64,000 nt of DNA from Acanthosepion esculentum (Eukaryota; Mollusca; Cephalopoda; Sepiida; Sepiidae): positions 55,958,372 through 56,022,371 of the forward strand of contig OZ038500.1 in NCBI GenBank assembly GCA_964036315.1, written 5' to 3'. Both the position numbers and the translations under genes were made by a program. The notes under the pieces were generated by a model. The model was given only the letters and a program-made list of their open reading frames with translations, ran no database searches and was not told where the DNA came from. Within the stretch, counting starts at the first letter, position 1, and each line of letters opens with the position of its first letter. This document shows, piece after piece, positions 42,937 through 52,432 of this stretch.

Positions 42937-43036
42937 TATGCGTATGTGTGTGTGAGGGGTTACTAAAACATTCGGCCCTAACAAGAAATCCTTCCATAAA
43001 ATTTTGGCAACTACATTGTGCCAAATTTTCCTCCGT

Positions 43037-43085
<49 letters not shown>
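42850..43085. repeat. (CA)n/(TA)n and (TA)n pair
   Basis: (CA)n 42850-42862, (TA)n 42866-42934, spacer with TG run, (TA)n 43040-43085. Confidence 0.93.
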
Positions 43086-43089
<4 letters not shown>

Positions 43090-43310
43090 GTATTTGAGCA
43101 GCAACCTCTCTTTTATAGAAGTTCCATTAAAGACCACTAACAAGTTAGTGCGGTTATGCTTTTTATTTAATTTTTCTTGCTTTCGTATCATTTTCTTTTC
43201 TTTTCTTTTTCGGACGTAAATTTCTTTTACTAGTGCGTAAAAATTGTTTAAATGTTTTGCAAGTTCGAGCACTATCGGCTATTCTTTTATCCAATGTCGA
43301 GGAATCTTTT
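43086..43310 (-). pseudogene. Penelope-like N-terminal ORF and terminal repeat
   Basis: The minus strand first shows CGACATTGGATAAAAGAATAG and CCGATAGTGCTCGAAC (degenerate form of the 50-bp unit at 15.8 kb), then LAKHLNNFYALVKEIYVRKR, KLNKKHNRTNLLVVFN and IKERLLLKYTN (43095-43270). It breaks at (TA)n at the same protein position as the copies at 15.69 and 42.18 kb. Confidence 0.6.
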
Positions 43311-43379
43311 TGTTTTTTTTCTTAAATGAATATGTAGTTTTTTTTAATGTGATAAATGTACGTTATTCGCTGTTTTCCT

Positions 43380-43700
43380 GTTGTCGTCAGTCTGTCCTTA
43401 TAGTGTTAAATTTTCTAGGCCGTCTTTCCTCATTATGTGTTTTTGGAATTTTCAGCTGTCACTTTCTGTTTATACGCACCAGTTTCCTTAAAATTCTTAT
43501 TGTCCTTAAGTCTCTGATTACTCAGTCGTTTTATTCATTGCGCTCTCAGGATTCGTCGCTAAAACGACATTTGTCTCGCTTCAATTCTCTTCATTAGTGA
43601 AGAAATTATCCACCATTCATTGCCATTGGAAGATAATAGCTAGATATAAACTGTTACTTTGTCGTTCTCAGTTTAACCTTTCTTGTTAAAGCCAAAACGT
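43380..43700 (-). pseudogene. EN-RT LINE C-terminal fragment
   Basis: The minus strand encodes SSNGNEWWIISSLMKRIEARQM (43570-43640) and, after frame changes, HIMRKDGLENLTL (43400-43440), equivalents of the ISSQMKKRLEATEM and MRKEGLENLTL words of this family. Confidence 0.68.
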
Positions 43701-43964
43701 AACTGTGCAGAACGAAATAATAAAAACTGAAATAAACTTACGAGACATCCGATAAAATAAGCACAACAAAAAAATAATAACTTTGAGAAAATTGACCAGA
43801 CAGTGAAACAGGGGAGCGCCAATTATTTCGAGTAATTAGCTAATTACAAAAAAAAAACAAAAAAAAAACAAACAAAACAAACTAGGCTTGGTGACAATCA
43901 GTGAATAGTCCAATAGTCTTATTTCTGAACAGACAATCGAGTAAGATAACGTGGCGTCACCGGG

Positions 43965-44045
43965 AATGTTATGTGCGCGTCGCGGAGTAGTAAGAACATT
44001 CACTTTCCGACGGTATGATCCGGGTTCAAAACTCACCATTTTCGA
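43965..44045 (+). mobile_element. tRNA-like SINE head (tentative)
   Basis: GTCGCGGAGTAGTAAGAAC (A-box-like) and GATCCGGGTTCAAAACTC (B-box-like, 44022-44036) at tRNA spacing. No SINE body established. Confidence 0.35.
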
Positions 44046-44149
44046 TTTGTCGGATTAGGGAGACCGTCAGTGGTTGCACCGGCATGAAGTGACAAGTAAC
44101 GTGGCCAAGAGTTTGCGCGTACTGGCCTTGGTTAAAGTGCTGATCATGC

Positions 44150-45210
44150 CTGATCTGTGTTTCTGATTCAACAGGATATCAGGCGAACCTCTCAAACTCT
44201 TCTTCACATCCTACCCTGAAAAACGGTCCGCTGAAGTTTTACACCGATCCTACCCAACCCCAAACCACCCCGGGGGAACTTCAGATAATTCACTTGTCTG
44301 TGTCAAAGTTTATGCCAAACCAGAGATACACCTCTCAGATTTCTTCAAACGTACTGCCTCCAAAACTGACACCCCCATCTCGAAATGGACCCTTTCATAA
44401 ATGGAGAGTTTTATTCCATAGAAAGAAATCCAGCAAAAGCCAAACACCCATCCCTGGTTCACCTTTGAATGTGCTGCAGCCATAGCTCACTGAAACCAAC
44501 ACTACGATTGCTGAATATATAACTGTCGACATTCATTGGAAGCGAGTTCTAGCAAATGCGTAGTGTAGCTGTGTACAAGCACGTCAGGCCAAGGTTGAAA
44601 TCAAACAGCTTAGATCCCGGGAATTCTGTAAGATATCTATAAAAATTCTGAACAGAAGCAAAGCGTCAGTACCTACTATTAAAATAACCCTCAGTTTATT
44701 TCATCCCCGTCAGATATCGCAAAGCTCTACGACACTATCTTCGCCTCTGACTTAACGTTAGATGACAAAGACCATCCGCTTCCCGTCTTACTCCATATCA
44801 CAATCTCAGAAATATTTTATCACGGTCGGGAAGTCTAAAGTCTTATCAAAAATCATGTCTAAAAAGCCTACTGCTCCAGAAAAAATAGAAATGATTGTCC
44901 TTAAGAATATTAGCTCTGCGTTATCCCTGCTCTTAGGAAAATTATTTAACCTTCAAGATTATAATTATTTAATCCTTCCAAAGTCTGCGAAGATGACAAG
45001 TGTATGCTCTGTTCTCAAGAATACAGGGGAAAGTTTACCTCGTCTCTTGATAGATACATCAGCCTTGTCAGTGTCATTAGTAACCTTTTAGAACTTATAA
45101 TTAAAGAAAAGGGGCTAAATAGGGCCCTTGTTTCTAGTAACGTTTCTCAAGGGCCCAGGCTTGTAGAGGAAATCAACACTATTTAAAAGACGGAGCGTCT
45201 AATTAAATAC
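44150..45210 (+). pseudogene. LINE-A upstream RT region (and C-term of EN side), frameshifted
   Basis: Pieces in order: RKKSSKSQTPIPW-like then FECAAAIAH (44420-44500), VEIKQLRSREFCKIS, SPSDIAKLYDTIFASDLTLDDK (44710-44770), KKPTAPEKIEMIVLKNISSALS, LLLGKLFN (44858-44955), SVCSVLKNTGE-type and ISLVSVISNLLELIIKEKGLN (45000-45115). These correspond to the linker and first RT motifs (S..ATGPD.IP..VLK...LS..L..LFN; PISLLS..SK..E) of jockey-type LINEs. It is the N-terminal counterpart of the 60 kb fragment; frameshifts throughout. Confidence 0.72.
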
Positions 45211-45237
45211 GTGTGTCCACCAGAATACTGTTTGAAG

Positions 45238-45239
<2 letters not shown>

Positions 45240-45285
<46 letters not shown>

Positions 45286-45311
45286 GTATATGTGTGTGTG
45301 TATATGTCTGT

Positions 45312-45349
<38 letters not shown>

Positions 45350-45382
45350 ACGTGTGTATGTGTGTGTGTGTGAGTGTGTATA
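45240..45382. repeat. (TA)n/(TG)n
   Basis: (TA)n 45240-45280 then TG/TATG variants to 45382. Confidence 0.95.
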
Positions 45383-45454
45383 TTTAATAATATTTCGATT
45401 TGTGGGGATTGTTTGAACACTAAGAAAGCGTTACGGAGAACTCTCAGTGAGAAA

Positions 45455-45850
45455 ATATTCGTTCTCCGACAGGATTCGAACCTGTATCCTATACGGAACC
45501 GTCATAGTCATTTGTTTACATTTGATACGCCATGAGCAGTTATGAATGTACGTGAGAGATTCATGGAAGATTGAAGTTTATAAGCAGTAAATTCGAACTT
45601 GCCAACCGAACGATCCTCAGTGGCCGAAACGGTTAAGGCACTTCAGGCTAAATGACGGTTCCGTATAGTATACAGGTTCGATTCCTGTCGGAGGACGAAT
45701 ATTTTCTATGAAAATTTCTCGGACATTCAGGCTGGTAAATGTTATCTAATACGGCTTAACATTTACTTAAATACTTGTATCTATAAAAAAGAATGTTAAA
45801 CATAAAAATGTCTTTAAATAATTGTCGGACTTTGTCCATTTCATTATATA
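45455..45850. mobile_element. Inverted pair of tRNA-like repeat R4
   Basis: Minus copy: GTTCTCCGACAGGATTCGAACCT (45461-45483). Plus copy: CAGTGGCCGAAACGGTTAAGG (45617-45637, A-box/D-arm), CCGTATAGTATACAGG, TTCGATTCCTGTCGGAGGAC (45677-45696; a perfect 5-bp T-stem with a 7-nt loop). The acceptor stem pairs only partly. The outer parts are inverted copies as well (GAGAAAATATTCGT / ACGAATATTTTCT). Downstream CATAAAAATGTCTTTAAATAATTG and GGACTTTGTCCATTTCAT close the element. D-arm type suggests Leu/Ser-like tRNA ancestry. Confidence 0.68.
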
Positions 45851-45871
45851 TATATGACACGAAACTAGTAT

Positions 45872-46160
<289 letters not shown>

Positions 46161-46557
46161 ATATATATATATATATAAGATAGAATTTAGCAGAATAAAA
46201 TAGATAGCTTGAGATAATTAGGATTGACATGTTCAGTGCATATGATTTCTTTACTGCTCTTCGTCCTTCATCTTGATTCAATGTTTTTTTCTAGCCCTCA
46301 ATTTTGAAAGAAATAGTTTTCGAGAATAAATACTCCCCTAGAAAAACTAGTGCACAGATAACAACTCGTACATGCAGACATATACAGACATAAATTTATG
46401 CGTATATTCAGATCTCTCGAATGTGTACTCACTTACACAAGCCTAACTTTAATATCAATTATTATTTGTCAAAGATAGACACATGCCAGCATGTCTAATT
46501 GTCACTGTCTATTTGCATTTGTATGCTATAAACGATTGCCATTTCGCTCTTCTGCAG

Positions 46558-46678
46558 GAAGATCTATGGATGCGCCAAAGTTTAACAAGTGGTTTAAGAG
46601 GCAATGCAGAGAACTTGGTCAGGATGGCGACGTATATGTTGGGTGTTTAACGATTTGGGTTACAAGCATCGGAAAAAG
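46558..46678 (+). other. Exon-like block, function unknown
   Basis: A pyrimidine-rich TTTCGCTCTTCTGCAG (46542-46557) is followed by an open 121-bp block that ends AAAAAG|GTATTT. It translates as RSMDAPKFNKWFKRQCRELG then QDGDVYVGCLTIWVTSIGKR. The splice-site look is suggestive, but the block may equally be TE debris: the 28 bp after the putative donor recur inside the Tc1 element at 48.99 kb. No domain recognised. Confidence 0.25.
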
Positions 46679-46984
46679 GTATTTTATGGCTCACTGTAAT
46701 AAACAGTACAGTGAATTATTGTTGTAACTGGAGACAGCATTGTGATGAGAAAAGAAAGAAATATGTAAGGAAGGACGAAAAATGGAAGTGTAAAGACGGA
46801 AGGATAGAAAGAAGGAAGGAAGAAAGGAAGTAAGGAAAACGGAAGTGTAAAGAATATGAAGGAAGGAAGGATGTTTAGTTGTATTGATTAATTTAACGAC
46901 TTATCAACCCTTGTCGGGATATTTAATGTCGAATATAAGACTTATAGGAGGAAAAATCAACGAGTTAATAGATTGGTAGATAAA

Positions 46985-48070
46985 ATATCCGGTTTTTCAG
47001 TTGAATCAAAAAGGTACACGTACGTTCTTTTTGCACTAAAGTAAAAAAAAAGGAAGTAGACATTGGTCCAGATTCAAGAAGACAAACATTGAATAAACCG
47101 ACGTCTACCAGTATCCACCTAGAATGAGATGCACGCGTGGACGGGGTGGGGTGTCTTAGCCATCAATATTGAATTAAGTTGGGCTATTCGAAGATCAGCC
47201 AACAAGATTAAAGCAAAGTTAGTGCGGTAGGAGTATCAAGAAGATGGAAAATAAATCTAAAATAGAATAAAAATAAAAGAATAGCGAAAATAAGCGAAAC
47301 GAATGAAGACATAGAAGAGGCTAAACCTAGACGATGTAGAATCTAGGTTTTACTCTATCACCAAGACTCTCAAGTCTATATCCTGCAAAGTGTTGACAGA
47401 TGTTAACTATAGAGATTACCTATCTATCACTGAGGATACCATTACCAATGCCACAGTACTCCTACATCATCGACAAACTACTTCAAATGGCGTAAGACTC
47501 TGTATTAATGTCACTAAAACTGAAATCATAGTCTTCAGCCAGCAAGGTTCAATACAAAGTATCTCAGCTGAATCAATAAAATCAAAAAGGTACACCTATG
47601 GACTTTTTGCACTAAAGTAACAAAAAAAAAGTAGACATTGGTCCAGTTCTCTACAAGATCCAAGAAGACAAACGTTGAATAAAAGCACGACTACAAGTAT
47701 CCACCGAGAATGAGATCCACTTATGGAAGGGTAGTGTCTTAGCCAGCAATATGGAATTAAGTTTGGGTATTCAAAGATCTGCCAACAAGATCAAAGCTAA
47801 GGTAGGTCGGTAGGAATATCGAGAAAATGGAAATAAAATAAAATAAAAAAAACTTAGAACAGGCTAAACCTAGATGATGTAGAATGTAGGTTTTACTCTA
47901 TCACCAAGACTCTCAAGTCGATATCCTGCACAAAGTTGACATATGTTAACTATATAGCTTACCTAGTTATCGCAGAAGACACAATAGCCAATGCACAGTT
48001 CTCCTACATCATCTGCAAACTACTGCAAACGGTGTTGGACTCTATGTTAATATCTCTAAAACTGAATTCA
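46985..48070 (+). repeat. Tandem roughly 577-bp units with non-LTR RT fragments
   Basis: GAATCAAAAAGGTACAC occurs at about 47003 and 47578, and the following 370 bp match (GTAGACATTGGTCCAG; ACAAACATTGAATAAA; TATCCACCTAGAATGAGAT; TAGGTTTTACTCTATCACC). Unit coding (47380-47620): VLTDVNYRDYLSITEDTI and GVRLCINVTKTEIIVFSQQG, the degenerate YADD and 'INVKKTE' blocks of a non-LTR RT. The second unit is cut by Tc1 at 48073. A third partial copy lies at 49.64-49.92 kb. Confidence 0.72.
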
Positions 48071-48072
48071 TA

Positions 48073-49323
48073 CAGTTGGCTATGATAAGTTTTTAGCCAC
48101 CCTTGATTACAGTAATTTTGGCTTGTTTAATAACGTCTCTTCTTTTTTTCAGACAATACCGTGTTAGTATCAAGCTACTCTCATCTATGAACAATAGCTG
48201 ACTTATATCTTGCAATGAGAGTTCATGGAAATAAGGAAATTAGTGAATTTCAACGAGGGAAAATAATAGGATGGTATCAGTTTGGCAAGTCAAATAGAGA
48301 AATTGTTAAGTTTTTCCAGGTTAATCATCAAACGGTTAATAATATTGTCAAGAAATTTGACGAAGAAGACCATTGTCGTGTGGAACAACGTTCAAGATGA
48401 CTAAGCATCGTGTTTGAGCGAACAAAAAGCCCACAGAACAGGGAAGTCATCAGAAACCATCGGCGGTGTCAAACATGTCGCCAACAGCATGGAAATGTCG
48501 CCATATGCAGGGAGAAAGATTCTGAAACAGTTAAGCTATCAGTTCTTAATTTCAGAGGTTAACGGGAACAGACGTATGGACTGGGCGAGAGAATTCGAGA
48601 GCAAATATTATGAAATTTTTGCAGTCTGTTATTTGGTCAGATGAAAGCAAATTCTGCCAATATTCGAATTCAAGACAGGTTTATGTTTGGAGAAATCAGA
48701 ATGAGACTTGGAACACTGAATGTCTGCAGACGACTGTGAAACATGGAGAGATTGGAGTAATGGTATGGGACGCTGTCTGGTTTGGATGGAAATCTGAGCT
48801 GATTCTTATTGATGAGTGGTTTAATGGTCCAAGATTCTGTCAAATATTAGAGAAAGAACAACTCCCACTATTTGAAACCAATCAGATTGGCAAGAATGTC
48901 TCTCTTTTTCAAGAAGATGGAGCGCCATGTCATACGAGCAAAGTAGCAAAGGTCTGGAAGGAATCGCAAGGAATCAAATCACTGCCATGGTATTTTATGG
49001 CTCACTGTAATAAACATGAATCCAATAGAACACGTTTTGGAGCACTTTCACCAAAAACTTCGAGAGCGTGCAACTAAAACCACATCAGTGGCAATCCTTA
49101 AAGTAGCATTGCTAAAATAAGTGGCAAAATATGGATCAGACGATTGTTGATAACTTCATCAAATCCATAAAAATCGAATACAAGCACTGAAACTAGCAAA
49201 TGGAGGACCTACTCCATACTAGTTTCAAATACTGTTTATTTATGTTGAGTTGGGATTACGCATTTAAATTTTGAAATTGGATGTAGTTTATTTCTCCTGA
49301 TTAAAACATTTCTTAGGCTACTG
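48073..49323 (+). mobile_element. Tc1-like transposon, 1,251 bp, TA target duplication
   Basis: Bounded by TA at 48071-48072 and 49324-49325. Ends CAGTTGGCTATGATAAG (left) and, inverted, CAGTAGCCTAAGAAATG (right) are imperfect terminal repeats. On removal, the flanks join into the same RT fragment family (AAACTGAATTCATA then GACTTCAGCCAG), mirroring 47518-47545 (AAACTGAAATCATAGTC, TTCAGCCAGC). So the insertion site is clearly defined. Confidence 0.88.
48215..49185 (+). pseudogene. Tc1-like transposase pseudogene
   Basis: MRVHGNKEISEFQRGKIIGW, YQFGKSNREIVKFF, VNHQTVNNIVKKFDE (first HTH, 48215-48370), stop, then SMEMSPYAGRKILKQL, FAVCYLVR/VIWSDESKFCQYSN (first Asp; frame overlap near 48610-48644), CLQTTVKHGEIGVMVWDAVW, FETNQIGKNVSLFQEDGAPCHTSK (second Asp, 48870-48940) and NPIEHVLEHFHQKLRER (third acidic residue, about 49020-49070, after a frame change). 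A 24-26 bp foreign patch replaces the PAQSPD linker at about 48995. Stops and frameshifts make it inactive. Confidence 0.9.
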
Positions 49324-49920
49324 TAGACTTCAGCCAGAAAGGCTGAATACAAAGTGTCTCAATAAAATCGCAATAAAATCTCTCGAATCTTTTAAATTAA
49401 TTCTAATGAAAAGCATGTGAAAATTCTCATAGCTAAAGCCTAGGCCGCCTTGGATAAAATGGATGTAATCTAGATATCTGATCTACCAGACAACCTCAAG
49501 CAGAGATGCTTCCGAATCACTGTAGAAGCGGTGTTAATGTATGGTGCAACTGCCTGGGCATTAACTAAAGCTCTACAGCCTAAGCTTGATTGAATCTACA
49601 CTCGGATGCGAAGAGCTATACTTATCATCTCTTGCAGACAAGAGCTAAAGTCAAAAAGTTGACATTGGTCCAGTTCTCTACAAGATCCAAGGAGACAAAC
49701 ATTGAATAAGCCGACGTCTACAAGTATCCACCTAGAATGAGATGCACCTGTGGATGGGGTGAGGTCTTAGCCATCAAGATGGACTTAAGTTGGGGTATTT
49801 GAAACCGGCCAAAAAGGTCAAAGTGAAGAAAGAAAGGAAGGAATATCGAGAAAAAGGGAAATACATAGAACATATAAAATAAAATAAAAGAATAACGAAA
49901 AAGTAAAACGAATAGAGGCA
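49324..49920 (+). pseudogene. Non-LTR RT fragment, continuation after Tc1
   Basis: After the Tc1 insert the RT resumes: AALDKMDVI, DLPDNLKQRCFRITVEAVLM, YGATAWALTKALQPKLD, TRMRRAILIISCRQ (49440-49635), the usual post-RT 'LK...FR..VESVL.YG.E.WTLT' block. It then passes into the same 3' sequence as the 577-bp units (TTGACATTGGTCCAG to AACGAAT, 49657-49915). Confidence 0.75.
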
Positions 49921-50098
49921 TCGTTATAAGTTGCTAAAAAAGAAAGGGTAATAAAACAAAAAGAGAAGAAAGAAAGAAAGAGAAGAAAGAAAGAAGGAAA
50001 TAAAGAAAGAAAGAGGACACTGAGAAATGAAAGAGATTGTATGGAAATACATTACAGGAAGTAAAAGAAAATGGAAAAGATACTGATAAAATAAGGCC

Positions 50099-50254
<156 letters not shown>

Positions 50255-50289
50255 ATAAAAAAACAAACTGCCAAATACAGTAATACAGT

Positions 50290-50350
50290 AATTCAATTAA
50301 TTTCTGATGAAGGACCGAGGTGGTCTGAAATATTAAATATATATAAAAAC
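50290..50350 (+). ncRNA. Hammerhead-like motif upstream of PLE (HHR-6)
   Basis: CTGATGA (50304-50310), stem II AGGACC/GGTCT with GAGGT loop (50311-50326, five pairs counting one G-U), GAAA (50327-50330), then TATTAAATA as a possible two-pair stem III and a TA/TH cleavage position. Stem I (AATTAATTT against TATA..AAAA) is AT-only and weak. The core boxes are intact; activity is uncertain. It lies about 170 bp upstream of the RT frame. Confidence 0.5.
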
Positions 50351-50470
50351 ATATAAATAAGTACTTTCGCGAAAAAACACCCAATTTTTTTTTTCAGTTA
50401 TTTTTTTTTTCAGTTATTTTATCCATTAATTATATACATATCAAGAAAGTATACGTGGCTTCTCATTATG

Positions 50471-50471
<1 letters not shown>

Positions 50472-50520
<49 letters not shown>
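50472..50520. repeat. (TA)n
   Basis: Pure TA that truncates the PLE coding region on its 5' side. Confidence 0.96.
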
Positions 50521-50523
<3 letters not shown>

Positions 50524-51771
50524 CATCATTAAGCACTCCCGTAAATCATTATTATTTCACCATGAAGAAGCATGGATAAAGAAAGATGGGATATTTGACA
50601 CTACAATGGGAAGCTTTGACGGTGCAGGACATGCGAAATCGTAGGTATTTATTTACTACACGAAATAAGCAAAATAATAGATAGAAATGACACAGGGCTC
50701 TACAGAGATGACGGTCTCATAATCTTAAGAAACTGCAACAAACAAAAGACAGATAAAACTAGAAAAGCAATAATTAAAATCTTCAAAAATAACGGATTCG
50801 AGATAGATATAAAAACTAACCTAAACGAAGTAGATTTTCTAGATGTCACCTTCAACCTAAGAAAAGGCACACACAAACCATACAGAAAACCGAATGATAA
50901 ACCACAGTACATACATATATACTCCAACCACCCGCCTTCTATAATCAAACAGATACCTAAATCGATTAACCGCAGGCTTTCCGACAATTCTTCCGATGAA
51001 TCTATATTTAACAAAGCCAAGAAAGACTACGAAACAGCCCTAAAAGATAGCGGATTCCCAGCAACACTCACATACTCACCACAGAACACAAAAAAGACCA
51101 ACAGAAAAAGAAATATCATATGGTTCAACCCACCGTACAGCAAAAACGTAAAAACAAACATAGGAAAAATATTCTTCAAGCTTTTACACAAACACTTCCC
51201 GGAATCAAGCACACTACACAAAATATTCAACAAAAACACAGTAAAAATCAGCTACAGTTGCACCGAGAACATGGCACAAATAATAAAAAAGCACAACAGA
51301 AAAATTATTAACAAACCACACGAACAAATTAAACCCACGTGCAACTGCAGAATAAAAAACGAATGTCCCTTAAACGGTAATTGTTTACAAAACAACGTAA
51401 TCTACCAAGCCACGACAAAATCAGCAGATAATGAAGAAAAAGTATACATAGGAGTAACCGAAGGACCATGGAAACAAAGAAATTATGTACACAAAATGTC
51501 TTTCACAAATAGTAAATATGCGAACAGCACAATGCTTTCTAAGTATATCTGGGAAATAAAAAACAAAACACACACCACACCAAAAATATCTTGGAAAATA
51601 AGGAAAAAATCATCAGCCTACAACAACCTATCAAAAACTTGCAAACTTTGCTTGGAGGAAAAAATAGCTATCATTACCTTCCCAGATCAAAATAAATTAT
51701 TAAATAAAAGATCCGAGCTAATCTCAAAATGTAGACATGAAAACAAATTTTTACTACGTAACTTAAAATAG
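50521..51771 (+). pseudogene. Penelope-like RT + GIY-YIG protein, best copy (5'-truncated)
   Basis: First part: DIIKHSRKSLLFHHEEAWIK, KDGIFDTTMGSFDGA (50521-50625), then one frameshift near 50627 and an open frame of about 380 codons to the stop at 51769-51771. Order: TCEIVGIYLLHEISKII, GLYRDDGLIILRNCNK (catalytic YRDD, 50695-50745), TNLNEVDFLDVTFNLRKGTH, PYRKPND, HPPSIIKQIPKSINRRLSD, RNIIWFNPPYSKNVKTNIGK, VKISYSCTENMAQIIKKHN, then CNCRIKNECPLNGNC (paired Cys), VIYQATTKSADNEEKVYIGV (GIY-YIG core, VIY..YIG), NSTMLSKYIWEIK, CKLCLEEKIAIITFP, KRSELISKCRH. RT and nuclease together would drive target-primed insertion. Missing: the N-terminal half and RT motif A. Apart from one frameshift no stops, so it is young relative to its neighbours. 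Confidence 0.85.
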
Positions 51772-52231
51772 AAAAATAAATAAATATATAAACAAACAAC
51801 AATAAAATAAGCAAATCACAAAACCACACCTGTTAGAATATGCGAAATAAAATCAAAACAAAAGAACGGACGAAAGTTATAACTGTTATACAAATAAAAA
51901 TAAAAATAATAAGCAAAACAATTTGACCCAAATAAATAAGCGAACAAGCGATTTCCGGTAAATGGCGGCCATTATAGACTACCAACAATAAGCTATATAA
52001 ACAAATTTTTTTACTACGTTAACCAAAAACACCGATCAAAATAAAAGAATAAATAAATAAATATATAAGATAAGAAATAAAAATAAAAATAAAAAAACAA
52101 ACAAAAAAAAACAAGCAAAATAATTTGACATAAATAAATAAACAAATAAGCGACTTCAGGTAAAAGTACCCGCCAAAATATACTACCCATAATGCACCAC
52201 TGACCCTTATATAAACAGCCGAGAAAAATAA

Positions 52232-52235
<4 letters not shown>
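51772..52235 (+). mobile_element. PLE 3' UTR
   Basis: A-rich sequence containing two related blocks (TTTCCGGTAAATGGCGGCC at 51951; TTCAGGTAAAAGTACCCGCC at 52154), homologous to 26.50-26.93 kb, ending GCCGAGAAAAATAACAGCACT at the H2 hammerhead-like module. Internal duplication of about 200 bp (AAATAAATAAACAAATAAGCGA twice). Confidence 0.7.
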
Positions 52236-52431
<196 letters not shown>

Positions 52432-52432
52432 G

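Noticed and set aside
45610..45700. Functional tRNA gene
   Set aside because: Good D- and T-arms but a poor acceptor and anticodon stem, and the sequence is part of a repeated, inverted element.
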